A stretch of 64,000 nucleotides of DNA from Ornithinibacillus xuwenensis (GTDB lineage Bacteria > Bacillota > Bacilli > Bacillales > Amphibacillaceae), in assembly GCF_039614845.1 (NCBI RefSeq), contig NZ_JBDIML010000002.1:310001-374000 (forward strand), written 5' to 3'. Shown here piece by piece: positions 41,868 to 51,223 of this stretch; the first letter of the stretch is position 1, and each line of letters begins with the position of its first letter. The translations under genes were made by a program, and so were the position numbers. The notes beneath the pieces were generated by a model. That model was given only the letters and a program-made list of their open reading frames with translations. It was not told the origin of the DNA and made no database searches.

Positions 41868-42521
41868 TTATTTCTTCTTCATTCGATATAAATCAATTGA
41901 CTTATACCCTTGTGAGAGAATATCGACCATTTGCTTCGAACGCTTTTCACGTGTTTGTTGCTGTTTAGCTGAGAAGATATAGCGTGCCCAATCCTTTTGA
42001 TAACCCGGTGTTAAGTTTTGATAGAATTGGAGCACTTCTGGGTGATTTGCAAGAATCGCTTCCACGTCTTGAACGTTGTTCTCATAATCTGCGACACATT
42101 GACTTGCTGCGGAGGATTTTTTGCTTTTCTTCTTCTCTCGCTTCAAGCCAACAACAGTAAAGACTTCATCCATACTTACCATTCTGGAGAATTTAATATC
42201 GCTATTTCCGATGTATCCATCTTCCCCTACTTTTAAGGCGGGGAACATATCATCACGATGAATAAACGTGTTATATCGTTTATTTCCTTTTTTAGGATAC
42301 GCTAAGAAAATATAACCTTTTTCATCCAAAAGTTGGACGTTATCGATTATGTTTGTAGTTTGTTTAATCATTTCTTCTAATGTCTCAACAAAAATAAAGA
42401 TAGCATCATGATTCTTCGTTAACGTTGTCGGATAACGAGTAAACGTATCATAATCACTTGGCTGATTGAGAACTACCATATTTTCATATTTATGAAGGTT
42501 TAATTTATCAATAATGGACAT
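41868..42521 (-). CDS. YdeI/OmpD-associated family protein
   Basis: A 217-residue cytoplasmic protein. The C-terminal segment HPEVLQFYQNLTPGYQKDWA then RYIFSAKQQQTREKR is the YdeI/OmpD-associated signature; the N-terminal half (KYENMVVLNQPSDYDTF, AIFIFVETLEEMIKQ) resembles the DUF3052-like part found in this family in Bacilli. A basic linker (REKKKSKKSS) joins them. Function unknown; some relatives are annotated as bacteriocin-protection proteins, which I would not rely on. Confidence 0.75.
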   Translation of the reverse strand: MSIIDKLNLHKYENMVVLNQPSDYDTFTRYPTTLTKNHDAIFIFVETLEEMIKQTTNIIDNVQLLDEKGYIFLAYPKKGNKRYNTFIHRDDMFPALKVGEDGYIGNSDIKFSRMVSMDEVFTVVGLKREKKKSKKSSAASQCVADYENNVQDVEAILANHPEVLQFYQNLTPGYQKDWARYIFSAKQQQTREKRSKQMVDILSQGYKSIDLYRMKKK

Positions 42522-42673
42522 AGTAGGCTCCTGTAATAATGGATAGAATTATACTGAATGTACCGTTGTTAACGAAGCATGTCAATGTCGTAGAAGAGTA
42601 GATATGATCCTAAAAGCTACAAACGAGGTTTACAATTTTATAAAAGCGGTATGATAAGGTGTGGGTGATGATA

Positions 42674-43207
42674 ATGAATAAAGCTGTATTTCTTGACCGT
42701 GACGGTGTTATTAATGAGGTTCTGACTCAACGTGTGAGGTTTGTTAATAAACCAAGTGATTTCTATTTATTACCGGGAGTAGGTGAGGCAATTAAATTAA
42801 TGAATGACTTAGGATATAACGTTTTTGTTGTCACCAACCAAGGAGGAATTGGATTAGGCTATATGAAGGAGTCCGCATTAGAGAAGGTTCATCAGAAAAT
42901 GAAGGATGATCTAAAAGCGTTTGGTGCATCTATAGACGATATTGCTTATTGTCCTCATAAGCCACATGCAGGGTGTGCATGTCGTAAACCAAAACCACAA
43001 ATGCTGCTCGATATTGCGGAAAGGTATGCAATTGATTTAGCGGAAAGCTACATGGTTGGAGACCGTGAACCTGATATTGATGCTGGTAGGGAGGCGGGTA
43101 CAAAAACGGTATTAGTAGGAAATCGAGAAGAATCTTCAATAGCTGCCTCGATGCAGTTTACAGACCTACTTGCTTTTTCAAAGTGGTTAGCGGGCGACTC
43201 TATTTAA
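42674..43207 (+). CDS. HAD-IIIA phosphatase, GmhB-like
   Basis: A 177-residue phosphatase of the D-glycero-D-manno-heptose-1,7-bisphosphate 7-phosphatase/histidinol-phosphatase type. Nucleophile motif FLDRDGVINE near 5-14, VTNQGGI, zinc-binding CPHKPHAGCACRKPKP near 94-109 and the acidic motif MVGDREPDIDAG near 130-141. The start is ATG 42674, with an AAGGTG site; earlier in-frame starts at 42668 and 42659 are possible. In Gram-positives this class may act on other sugar bisphosphates. Confidence 0.82.
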   Translation: MNKAVFLDRDGVINEVLTQRVRFVNKPSDFYLLPGVGEAIKLMNDLGYNVFVVTNQGGIGLGYMKESALEKVHQKMKDDLKAFGASIDDIAYCPHKPHAGCACRKPKPQMLLDIAERYAIDLAESYMVGDREPDIDAGREAGTKTVLVGNREESSIAASMQFTDLLAFSKWLAGDSI

Positions 43208-43223
43208 GCCACCCGCTAAACCA

Positions 43224-44054
43224 TTAGTTGCTGACAGCGGTTTGTACAATCGTGAGTTTTTGCTCTGTTACGATATAGGCATCTGTGACTCCTGCATTTT
43301 GTACCTCTTCAAGACGTGCTTCTGCACTATCACGAGTTGAAAAGGCACCTGCTTGGACACGATACCAAAGCTCTCCAGAAATGGTAACCGTACCAATAAA
43401 TGAGTCGATACCCCGACCGCTAAGATAGGCAACTCGCTCCTCTGCATTATCTCTTGATTGAAAGGATCCGGCAATTACTTTATAAAGAATATCTGTATCG
43501 TTTTGCTTCGGCTGTAAATTAAATGCAATTGCGATTCCATTAACATGTCCTTGTGCTACTGTTTGGCGCCAGGTTGATTGCATCATTAAATTCGCATCCT
43601 GGGCATTATCGATAAATCCGTTTTCTGTTAAAAGCGCAGGCATGGAGGATTCACGTAACACGTGAAAATTAGCTTTTTTCTGCCCGCGATTAGTGAGTTG
43701 GTTAACTCTTGTAACCTCAGTATGGAGAATATCTTGATAGCTAGCAGTCAATGATGAATCGGATAAATTACTATGAATATAATCCTCATATCCTTGTGCC
43801 GCTCCGTTGAAGGAATTACAATGAATGGATAAAAAGTAGTCTGCTCCCCAGGCGTTTGCCTCATCGGTTCGCTGTTGAAGGCTTTTGGTCGTATCTGTCG
43901 TACGACTCATGAGAACCTCCACATTTTCATAACTATTTACTAACGTATTTCGAATGCGAAGTGCAATATCCAAATTAATATTTTTTTCTAACAACCCGTT
44001 TCCACTTGCTCCACTATCTGAACCACCATGACCAGGATCTAAATAAAGCTTCAT
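43224..44054 (-). CDS. cwlC: CwlC-like N-acetylmuramoyl-L-alanine amidase with SPOR domain, copy 1
   Basis: A 276-residue Amidase_3 enzyme that cuts the amide between muramic acid and the stem peptide. The zinc ligands and catalytic Glu lie in DPGHGG, EKNINLDIAL, LSIHCNSFNG and TENGF. Two SPOR-type repeats follow (YKVIAGSFQSRDNAEERV, YRVQAGAFSTRDSAEARL). There is no signal peptide, as in B. subtilis CwlC, which opens the mother-cell wall at the end of sporulation. It is preceded by CTCCTCC on the plus strand (GGAGGAG). A close paralogue lies at 58312-59118. Confidence 0.88.
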   Translation of the reverse strand: MKLYLDPGHGGSDSGASGNGLLEKNINLDIALRIRNTLVNSYENVEVLMSRTTDTTKSLQQRTDEANAWGADYFLSIHCNSFNGAAQGYEDYIHSNLSDSSLTASYQDILHTEVTRVNQLTNRGQKKANFHVLRESSMPALLTENGFIDNAQDANLMMQSTWRQTVAQGHVNGIAIAFNLQPKQNDTDILYKVIAGSFQSRDNAEERVAYLSGRGIDSFIGTVTISGELWYRVQAGAFSTRDSAEARLEEVQNAGVTDAYIVTEQKLTIVQTAVSN

Positions 44055-44169
44055 AACAAATCTCCTCCTAATAATAGAAATTATTTTTCAGAAAGGCGTT
44101 TGAAACTTCTAAGGTGGATAAGAACGTACAATGTAATTGAAACGTGGTGATGAAGAAAATAGTGTAGCT

Positions 44170-44217
44170 TTATGAGGTGTCGAGAAAAATGGTCCTCTGT
44201 TTGTCAGCTTGTCTCAT
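44170..44217 (-). CDS. 15-residue micro-ORF with consensus ribosome site
   Basis: The frame MRQADKQRTIFLDTS lies in the otherwise empty stretch between trpA and the amidase. It has AAAGGAGG (plus-strand 44225-44232) seven bases before its ATG, as good a site as any in the window. The peptide is hydrophilic with no transmembrane character. It may be a leader peptide, a truncated gene or chance. Confidence 0.25.
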   Translation of the reverse strand: MRQADKQRTIFLDTS

Positions 44218-44449
44218 TTAGTTGCCTCCTTTCCGCAAGTTCTCTGTGTTACTAACATGTATTCGACGGTTCCAGATGGATACCCTTTAATTTTCAGAAA
44301 AATAAGATAATATACTCAAACGATGCTTTAACTAAGGAATAAAGTAGTGGAAGAAAGTAAAGGATTTATCCATAAAGATTCAGTACCAAATCCTTAGTAG
44401 TTGGTAGAAGACATCAATCGTTAACGGGAAGGGGTGCTATCCCTTCCCG
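44218..44449. other. Intergenic remainder between trpA and the amidase
   Basis: Apart from the 15-residue frame and the trp hairpin I see no gene here. The sequence is AT-rich with no clear SigA promoter facing the amidase. A SigK-type promoter would be expected for a CwlC-like gene, but I cannot identify one with confidence. Confidence 0.4.
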
Positions 44450-44451
44450 TT
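44423..44451 (-). terminator. Hairpin at the end of the trp operon
   Basis: Perfect 11-bp stem AACGGGAAGGG (44423-44433) and CCCTTCCCGTT (44441-44451), overlapping the trpA stop by two bases. The T-run on the minus strand is poor, so termination may be partial. Confidence 0.6.
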
Positions 44452-45235
44452 ATGAAGGATTGTAAACAGAAGCCTGAACAAGCTTCTTAATGGCGTCATA
44501 CTTATCTTCTTCCAGCAGCGATATAATTTTGCTTCCTACAATGACGCCATCACAAAGCTCACCAATTGTCTGTACGTGTTCCGGAGTAGAGATGCCAAAT
44601 CCGGCTAGAACTGGTGTGTGACTATACTGCTTAATCCGTTTAAAATAGCCCTGCAATTCTTCTCCAATAGTGGAACGAGCACCTGTTATCCCATTTACGG
44701 TTACAGCATACAGGAACCCTTCTGAAGCTGCGGCTATTTTTTTGATGCGATCCTCCGGACTAGTTAAGGAAATTAATTGAACGAATGAAATGCTATTATG
44801 CTTTAAATGACTGGAAAGTAGCTGTGATTGTTCTAGTGGTAGGTCTGGTACAATAACGCCACTAATACCAGCAGCCTTAGCATCGCTAGCAAAATTCTCA
44901 ACACCGTATTGATAGATTGGATTCAAATAGGTCATTAAGATGAGAGGTACTTCTAATTTCTGCTGAATCCCTTTCACATAATCTAACACCATGGTTAAAG
45001 AAGTGCCTTGATCCAGAGCACGCTTACCTGCTTCTTGAATGGTAGGTCCATCTGCTACAGGATCTGAAAAGGGAATGCCAATTTCAATTGCTGTTACGCC
45101 TGCTTCTTGCAAGAATAAGAGCTTCTTTTCTAAGGATTCTAATCCACCGTCTCCAGCCATGACATAAGGAATAAATGCTTTTCTACCAGAATTTCTAGCT
45201 TTTTCGAAGGCTGTATCTAATAATAGATTACTCAT
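44450..45235 (-). CDS. trpA: Tryptophan synthase alpha subunit
   Basis: A 261-residue TIM barrel that cleaves indole-3-glycerol phosphate and passes indole through a tunnel to TrpB. The catalytic Glu and loop are in AIEIGIPFSDPVADGPTIQ near 45-64; GARSTIGEELQGYF and GFGISTPEHV are later landmarks. Last gene of trpEGDCFBA; its start overlaps trpB by eight bases. Confidence 0.96.
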   Translation of the reverse strand: MSNLLLDTAFEKARNSGRKAFIPYVMAGDGGLESLEKKLLFLQEAGVTAIEIGIPFSDPVADGPTIQEAGKRALDQGTSLTMVLDYVKGIQQKLEVPLILMTYLNPIYQYGVENFASDAKAAGISGVIVPDLPLEQSQLLSSHLKHNSISFVQLISLTSPEDRIKKIAAASEGFLYAVTVNGITGARSTIGEELQGYFKRIKQYSHTPVLAGFGISTPEHVQTIGELCDGVIVGSKIISLLEEDKYDAIKKLVQASVYNPS

Positions 45236-46427
45236 GTTTAGCCCCTCCTAATGCTTCCTGTATCGTATCCACATCTTTATCGCCACGACCGGACAAACAA
45301 ATAACGATTGCTTGATTAGTGGTCATTTTCTCAGCCAATTGCACTGCATATGCAATCGCGTGTGAGCTTTCTAAAGCAGGGATAATCCCTTCTGTGCGAC
45401 ATAATAATTGAAAAGCTTGTAATGCCTCTTCGTCGGTGACAGATGTATAATGAACACGTCCTATATCCTTTAAATAGCTATGCTCAGGACCAACTCCTGG
45501 ATAGTCTAACCCTGCGGAAATAGAATGTGCTTCTTGGATTTGTCCGTGTTGATCTTGCAATAGATACATCATTGCGCCGTGAAGGATGCCTCGAGTGCCC
45601 ATTGTTAGAGAAGCGGCATGTTTGTTGGTAGCCAATCCGCTTCCGGCTGCTTCCACTCCAAACATTGCTACTGTTTCATCATGGATAAATGGATAAAACA
45701 TCCCCATGGCATTACTCCCGCCGCCAATACAAGCAATAACAGCATCCGGTAGTCGGCTTTCAGCTTCCTGAAATTGTTTCTTCGTTTCCTTGCCAATTAC
45801 ACTTTGAAAATCTCGAACCATTTTTGGAAAAGGATGTGGCCCTAAAACAGAACCAATAATGTAATGGGTATCCTCTACATGTGTAACCCAGTAGCGAAGG
45901 GCTTCATTAACAGCATCCTTCAATGTAGCGCTACCTTGGTGAACTCCCACCACTTTTGCACCTAATAATTCCATTCGAAAGACATTCAGCTTTTGACGAC
46001 GAATATCTTTTTCACCCATGAAAATGACGCATTCTAAATTCAACAAGGCACAAACGGTCGCTGTCGCCACACCGTGCTGCCCAGCACCTGTTTCGGCGAC
46101 GATCTTCTTTTTCCCCATACGTACGGCTAAGAGCGCTTGCCCAATGGTATTGTTGATCTTATGAGCACCAGTGTGATTCAAGTCTTCTCTTTTCAAATAA
46201 ATCTTAGGCCCCCCTAAGTGCTTTGATAAATTTTCAGCATAATATAATGGATTTTCTCTACCAATATACTGTTTTAAGTAATAGTTTAGTTGTTCCGTGA
46301 AATCAGGGTCTTTTCTTGCCCGATCATAAGCCTCTTCTAATTCAGTTACTGCCTGCATTAAGGTTTCCGGAACATATTTACCACCGTACAATCCGAATTG
46401 TCCATGTTGATCTGGAAAATTATACAA
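45228..46427 (-). CDS. trpB: Tryptophan synthase beta subunit
   Basis: A 399-residue PLP enzyme that joins indole with serine. The PLP lysine lies in EDLNHTGAHKINN near 80-92, the phosphate-binding loop in CIGGGSNAMGMF, and FMGEKDIRRQKLNVFRMELL is typical of TrpB1. It overlaps trpF by eight bases and trpA by eight, so the three are translationally coupled. Confidence 0.96.
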   Translation of the reverse strand: MYNFPDQHGQFGLYGGKYVPETLMQAVTELEEAYDRARKDPDFTEQLNYYLKQYIGRENPLYYAENLSKHLGGPKIYLKREDLNHTGAHKINNTIGQALLAVRMGKKKIVAETGAGQHGVATATVCALLNLECVIFMGEKDIRRQKLNVFRMELLGAKVVGVHQGSATLKDAVNEALRYWVTHVEDTHYIIGSVLGPHPFPKMVRDFQSVIGKETKKQFQEAESRLPDAVIACIGGGSNAMGMFYPFIHDETVAMFGVEAAGSGLATNKHAASLTMGTRGILHGAMMYLLQDQHGQIQEAHSISAGLDYPGVGPEHSYLKDIGRVHYTSVTDEEALQAFQLLCRTEGIIPALESSHAIAYAVQLAEKMTTNQAIVICLSGRGDKDVDTIQEALGGAKHE

Positions 46428-47043
46428 GATCCTTCAACTCCTTCTTTTTAGCTGCCTTCATAAATGCCTTAATTTTTTCTAGATCTTTTTCGCCGTTTGT
46501 CTCCACACCACTAGAAACATCAACAATAGCAGGGTTTGTTTCTGTTATGGCAGCTTGAACATTATCTGGGTTTAACCCTCCCGCGACGATTACTTGTTCC
46601 TTTGAAATGTTTAGCTGTTGTAGTAATTTCCAATCGAACGTCATGCCGCTTCCACCTCGGTATTTCCCGCCGGCGCTATCAAAAAGAAAGTAATCCACTT
46701 TATAGGGTTTCGTGCGATGAATATCCTCTTCTCTACGAATTGGAAATGCTTTAATCACTGGAAGCGGTATGTTACGGCAAAACTCAGGTGTCTCATCACC
46801 ATGTAGCTGGACCAAATCTAATCCTACTTGGCTAATTGCCGATAATACTTCTTCTATTGTTGGGTTAACGAAAACACCAACTTTCTTCACGTGCTCTGGC
46901 ACAAAATGTGCAAGCTCCTTTGCTTTCTCCACGGAAATTCTCCGCTTGCTTTCAGCAAACATGAACCCTAAAAAATCTACTCCTTGCCTAATCGCCGCTT
47001 GAACGGTCCTTTCATCCTTCACGCCACAAATTTTTACCTTCAT
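46420..47043 (-). CDS. trpF: Phosphoribosylanthranilate isomerase
   Basis: A 207-residue TIM barrel converting phosphoribosylanthranilate to the carboxyphenylamino-deoxyribulose phosphate. KVKICGVKD at the N-terminus holds the catalytic Cys; the catalytic Asp lies in FLFDSAGG; the phosphate loop is VAGGLNPDNV. It overlaps trpC by four bases at its start and trpB at its end. Confidence 0.95.
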   Translation of the reverse strand: MKVKICGVKDERTVQAAIRQGVDFLGFMFAESKRRISVEKAKELAHFVPEHVKKVGVFVNPTIEEVLSAISQVGLDLVQLHGDETPEFCRNIPLPVIKAFPIRREEDIHRTKPYKVDYFLFDSAGGKYRGGSGMTFDWKLLQQLNISKEQVIVAGGLNPDNVQAAITETNPAIVDVSSGVETNGEKDLEKIKAFMKAAKKKELKDLV

Positions 47044-47828
47044 TCTTTTTCACCTCCAAGCTCTATCGTAAGTTCACGCATCGTAGCATTAATGTCTGTT
47101 GACCGCATAAGTGTTTCCCCAACCAAAATGCCTTTTGCGCCCGCATGTGCAGCCCTTTTTGCATCAGCTTTTGTGACAATCCCACTCTCACTAATCAGTA
47201 GTACTTCGTTTGTATTTACTTGCTTTGCTAATTTCTCCGTTACCGACAAGCTAACCTGAAAGGTTTTCAAATCACGATTATTAATTCCGATAATCTTAGC
47301 GTCCATCTCAAGAGCAAGTTGTAATTCTTCCTGATTATGAACTTCAAGTAGGACTTCTAGCTCCTGATATTTTGCGTAAAAATATAATTCGATTAGCTTT
47401 GCTTTCGGAAGTGCTGCCGCAATTAATAAAATTACATCCGTGCCGCAAGCCTTTGCTCGATCAATTTGAACAGTATCAATGATAAAGTCTTTGCATAAAA
47501 TTGGGATGTCCACTACGTGACGCACGGCTTGTAAATCCTGTATGGACCCTTTAAAGAAAGGACTATCCGTTAATACGGAAATTGCACCAGCGCCTGCTGA
47601 GGTGTATTTGCTGGCTTGTTCAGCAGGATTTACCTTTGTTAGAATATCCCCCTTTGAAGGGGAGGCACGTTTTATTTCTGCTATCACATTTAATTGATTG
47701 TTCTTCATGAAGGAATCATAGAGTGAACGTGGCTGATAGTCGTTATTAGGAAATGTAACCCCATCTGCTTTGATGCTAGCAACTTCCTTTTCCTTTACTT
47801 TCAAAATATCATCTAATATGGTCATCAT
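47040..47828 (-). CDS. trpC: Indole-3-glycerol-phosphate synthase
   Basis: A 262-residue TIM barrel making indole-3-glycerol phosphate. AEIKRASPSKGDI near 50-62, ISVLTDSPFFKGS, ILCKDFIID and IGINNRDLKTFQV carry the catalytic Glu and Lys residues, and LVGETLMRS closes the barrel. It is separate from trpF, as in Bacilli. The start could be ATG 47828 or the next codon. Confidence 0.95.
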   Translation of the reverse strand: MMTILDDILKVKEKEVASIKADGVTFPNNDYQPRSLYDSFMKNNQLNVIAEIKRASPSKGDILTKVNPAEQASKYTSAGAGAISVLTDSPFFKGSIQDLQAVRHVVDIPILCKDFIIDTVQIDRAKACGTDVILLIAAALPKAKLIELYFYAKYQELEVLLEVHNQEELQLALEMDAKIIGINNRDLKTFQVSLSVTEKLAKQVNTNEVLLISESGIVTKADAKRAAHAGAKGILVGETLMRSTDINATMRELTIELGGEKE

Positions 47829-47831
47829 TTT

Positions 47832-48851
47832 CTACCCCGCTTTTCGTTTATTGCTATAGGCAATTAAGTATTCCAATTTTTCTAGTGCTGCACCGGATGC
47901 AATGCTTTCCCTTGCTAGTGCTATTCCCTCTTGAATGGTGGTAGCTATTCCATGCGCATAGAATGCAAGTCCGCTATTTAATAGCACGGTCTCAAAATAG
48001 GGCCCCTTTACCCCGCGTAGGACATCTAATAGAATTTGCACATTTTCTTTTGTATCGCCACCTCTAATCGCTTCTAGTGGGTACCTTGTTAATCCTACTT
48101 CTTCTGGCGTCAGCGTAAATTCTGTAATACTCCCTTGCTCCATTAACACAAGATGATTTTCTCCGACGAGTGAAGCCTCATCCATATAACCAGCTCCATT
48201 TACAACGATGGCGCGTTTTCTACCTAATTGATTCAGTACCTCTGCCATCATCGTTAACCGCTCTCTTCGATAGATTCCTAGTAATTGTGTTTCTAATTCT
48301 ACTGGGTTGGTCAGAGGACCAATTAAATTAAATATAGTAGGGATTCGTAAGTCTTTCCGCACTTTCATGATTTGCTTTAGCTTTGGATGAACATGTGGTG
48401 CGAATAAGAAGGCAATTCCATTTTCTTCTAAAAGCTCTTCCGTTTCTGCTACAGAAAAATCAAGTGAAATACCTAATGCTTCTAATACATCTGCACTTCC
48501 AGTTTTGCTAGAGACACTTCGATTTCCATGCTTCGCTACTCGAACTCCTCCAGCTGCGATGACAAAGGCTGAAGTCGAACTAATGTTGAAGCTCTGCGAA
48601 TGATCACCTCCAGTTCCGCAATTATCCATTACACCAGAGAGCCGTCTTTGAAAAGGTAAGGCATGTCTTCTCAGCACCTCAACAAGACTAGCGATTTCCT
48701 CTGGTGTTTCACCTTTTAATGAAAGTCCCATAAGTACAGCAGCTATTTCACTATCGGAAGTGGATTCGGAAAATAGCAATTCAGCTACAGCTTTCATTTC
48801 GGTCCGCGTTAGATTCTCTTTGTTAACTAATTTCTGAAGATACGGTTGCAT
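47832..48851 (-). CDS. trpD: Anthranilate phosphoribosyltransferase
   Basis: A 339-residue type III phosphoribosyltransferase. The PRPP-binding motif DNCGTGGDHSQSFNISS near 76-92, the loop AKHGNRSVSSKTGSADVLEA, and NLIGPLTNPV are all present. Its start lies 29 bases inside trpG, a larger overlap than elsewhere in the operon. Confidence 0.95.
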   Translation of the reverse strand: MQPYLQKLVNKENLTRTEMKAVAELLFSESTSDSEIAAVLMGLSLKGETPEEIASLVEVLRRHALPFQRRLSGVMDNCGTGGDHSQSFNISSTSAFVIAAGGVRVAKHGNRSVSSKTGSADVLEALGISLDFSVAETEELLEENGIAFLFAPHVHPKLKQIMKVRKDLRIPTIFNLIGPLTNPVELETQLLGIYRRERLTMMAEVLNQLGRKRAIVVNGAGYMDEASLVGENHLVLMEQGSITEFTLTPEEVGLTRYPLEAIRGGDTKENVQILLDVLRGVKGPYFETVLLNSGLAFYAHGIATTIQEGIALARESIASGAALEKLEYLIAYSNKRKAG

Positions 48852-49437
48852 GGTTCATTGTCTCCTCTCTTGTATACGCTAAAAAGTTCTTTAGGATTTT
48901 CTTTCCGTAAGGTGTTCCAATTGATTCTGGATGAAACTGCAGTCCAAATAATGGATAGGACAGATGCTGTATTGCCATAATTTCCCCATCATCCATGGAT
49001 GTAGCCGTAACCTCAAATTGTAGCGAGGTATTTTTTTTATCGATGGCTAGGGAATGGTACCGCATCACCTCAAGTGGAACTGGCATGTATTCAAATAACC
49101 TGCTTCCGTTATGCTTTATTTGCGATGCTTTTCCATGTTTGATCTTTTTTGCTTGAACAATAGGAATTCCGAAGGCAGCCCCAATGGCTTGATGTCCCAA
49201 GCATATTCCAAGAATAGGTATCACTTGATAGAAGGATTGAATAACCTCTACACAGATACCAGCATCTCTTGGATGACCTGGACCGGGAGACAAGATGATT
49301 GCATTTGGGTTCATAGATGCGATGTCTTCCACCGTTATGTCATCATTTCGCTTTACGATGACTTTCGCACCGAGCTCTCCTAAATACTGATATAGGTTAT
49401 ACGTAAACGAATCATAATTATCAATTAGTAATATCAT
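48823..49437 (-). CDS. trpG: Anthranilate synthase glutamine amidotransferase subunit
   Basis: A 204-residue class I amidotransferase delivering ammonia to TrpE. The nucleophilic Cys is in GICLGHQAIG near 76-85, and the His-Glu pair in FHPES near 170. In B. subtilis this activity comes from the shared PabA in the folate operon; here the gene is inside the trp operon, though dual use with PabB cannot be excluded. It overlaps trpE by four bases (ATGA). Confidence 0.93.
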   Translation of the reverse strand: MILLIDNYDSFTYNLYQYLGELGAKVIVKRNDDITVEDIASMNPNAIILSPGPGHPRDAGICVEVIQSFYQVIPILGICLGHQAIGAAFGIPIVQAKKIKHGKASQIKHNGSRLFEYMPVPLEVMRYHSLAIDKKNTSLQFEVTATSMDDGEIMAIQHLSYPLFGLQFHPESIGTPYGKKILKNFLAYTREETMNHATVSSEIS

Positions 49438-50837
49438 TCCTTCACCTCCAATAATGCTCTTGCTTTTTGAAGCGTTTCTTCATATTCTTGTTCGGGAACA
49501 GAGTCAAGTACAATTCCCGCACCCGCTTGAACATAGGCTGTCTGTGACTTGACTACCATTGTTCGAATTGCTAATGCAAAATCAAGATTTCCTGTTACAT
49601 TGACATAGCCTACTGCACCTGCATACACACCTCTTTTTGTAGGTTCTAGTTCGTTGATTAATTGCATGGCGCGAATTTTGGGGGCACCAGATACGGTTCC
49701 CGCAGGTAAACAGGATAGTAATGCATCCAGTGCGGATACATCTTTTCGGAGTGCTCCTTTTACCTCTGAAACGATATGCATGACATGTTTATAGCGCTCA
49801 ACCGTTAAATGCTTAGTAAGCGATACACTTCCAAATTCACACACACGACCTAGATCATTTCTCCCTAGATCGACTAACATGCGGTGCTCAGCAAGCTCTT
49901 TTTCATCCGATAATAAATCCTCTTCTAACTTACAATCTTCTTCTTCAGTCAAGCCTCTTTTGCGGGTTCCGGCTATTGGATTGGTGAATACCTGATTGTC
50001 TCGAACAGAGACTAAGCTTTCAGGTGATGCTCCTAAAAGCAAATAATCATCAAAATCAATATAAAACATGTAAGGTGAGGGGTTTGTTCTTCTTAAATTC
50101 CGATAGAAGGAAAAGGCATTTCCCTCCATTTTGGCTTGTAATCTTTGTGATAGAACTACTTGAAATACATCCCCTTTTTTTATGTGCTCCTTTGCTGTTT
50201 TTACCATATCCGTGAAGGTTTCCTTCGAGGAATTTGAGGTAACAGCTCCTACTTTTACTGGTTCCAACGTTAATTCCTGTGTCGAAGGAGTGAGGAGCTG
50301 TTCCGCCATAAGATTGAGCTCATGTTGCAATTGTCCATCGGAAACAGTTCCAGAAAGATTCAGGACGACCACATATATTTTTTGTAATTGGTGATCCAAA
50401 ATGGCTACTTTTTCATAAAACATGAGGTGTGTATCCGGCATTTCCATTTCATCACTAGGTATCTTGCCGATGTTTTCATATTGGCGGATGACGTCATAGC
50501 CAATATACCCAACACCTCCTCCAAAGAAAGGGAAGGGGAGTACCTCATCTGGGACACCTAATTGTTGCTGCATAATCTCCAGAATTTGTCCCTTTTGTCT
50601 AGTTCTGGATTTTTCTAGAATCCGGTGAATCTCGTATTCTTCTCCAAATGCTCTTAGCTCAAGGTAGGGGTCACTTCCGATAAACGAATAGCGTCCAGTG
50701 TTTTCGTGTTTGCGTGAGCTTTCTAACAGAAATTTCTTTTTTCCTTGTAAACGATGGAAAATGGTAATGGGAGTTAATGTATCTCCCTCGATTTCCTTTA
50801 CTTTAAGTGAAATGGTCTTTGATACACGTGAATCCAT
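49434..50837 (-). CDS. trpE: Anthranilate synthase component I
   Basis: A 467-residue chorismate-utilising enzyme making anthranilate. The tryptophan feedback site LLESS is intact near residues 38-42, so allosteric inhibition is expected. Core motifs include GDVFQVVLSQR, PSPYMFYIDF, GASPESLV, IAGTRKRG and LPAGTVSGAPKIRAM. I place the start at ATG 50837 (MDSRVSKTISL) behind GGAGGAGG; upstream in-frame ATGs lie in the terminator T-run of the leader. First gene of trpEGDCFBA. Confidence 0.94.
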   Translation of the reverse strand: MDSRVSKTISLKVKEIEGDTLTPITIFHRLQGKKKFLLESSRKHENTGRYSFIGSDPYLELRAFGEEYEIHRILEKSRTRQKGQILEIMQQQLGVPDEVLPFPFFGGGVGYIGYDVIRQYENIGKIPSDEMEMPDTHLMFYEKVAILDHQLQKIYVVVLNLSGTVSDGQLQHELNLMAEQLLTPSTQELTLEPVKVGAVTSNSSKETFTDMVKTAKEHIKKGDVFQVVLSQRLQAKMEGNAFSFYRNLRRTNPSPYMFYIDFDDYLLLGASPESLVSVRDNQVFTNPIAGTRKRGLTEEEDCKLEEDLLSDEKELAEHRMLVDLGRNDLGRVCEFGSVSLTKHLTVERYKHVMHIVSEVKGALRKDVSALDALLSCLPAGTVSGAPKIRAMQLINELEPTKRGVYAGAVGYVNVTGNLDFALAIRTMVVKSQTAYVQAGAGIVLDSVPEQEYEETLQKARALLEVKE

Positions 50838-50872
50838 ATTTGTGTTTTCCTCCTCCAATAGTTTCTTCTCCA

Positions 50873-51155
50873 TAAAAAAAGCCCCCCAATTACATAGAAA
50901 ACATGTAATTGGAGGACGGAGTAGCCGCGGTGCCACCTCTCATTAGATTGAAGACTTCAATCTCACTTCTTCAGGTACGTATATACTTCAACAGTATTGG
51001 ATACCCTATCCTTTTAACGGTAGAATCCCGTGCTTCCCTACTGTTAGATGGTTCAGAAAGCCTCTCGTAAGTCCATTCTGTATCTCCTATCATGCTAAGC
51101 TCTCACCACTGCTTAACTCTCTGTAATGCTTTCGATATACGTACTACTCTTACTA
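50873..51155 (-). promoter_or_regulatory. Trp T-box leader 2 (proximal)
   Basis: A complete T-box riboswitch on the minus strand. Stem I has the AGTA element (near 51148-51145) and the partner GAA followed by specifier TGG (Trp) at 51075-51073. The T-box antiterminator sequence AGAGGTGGCACCGCGG lies at 50940-50925. It can refold into a 13-bp terminator (CCTCCAATTACAT with ATGTAATTGGGGG) followed by T7 at 50880-50874, just before the trpE ribosome site. Uncharged tRNA-Trp should allow read-through. Confidence 0.92.
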
Positions 51156-51223
51156 AAACGATTTATGGTATGAAATTTTTATTATGAAACGTGTTAATCT
51201 TTCATCAGAAATCTCCTAAAAAT

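Noticed and set aside
44055..44169. SigK promoter for the first amidase
   Set aside because: Several AC...CATA-like pairs exist but none has correct spacing.
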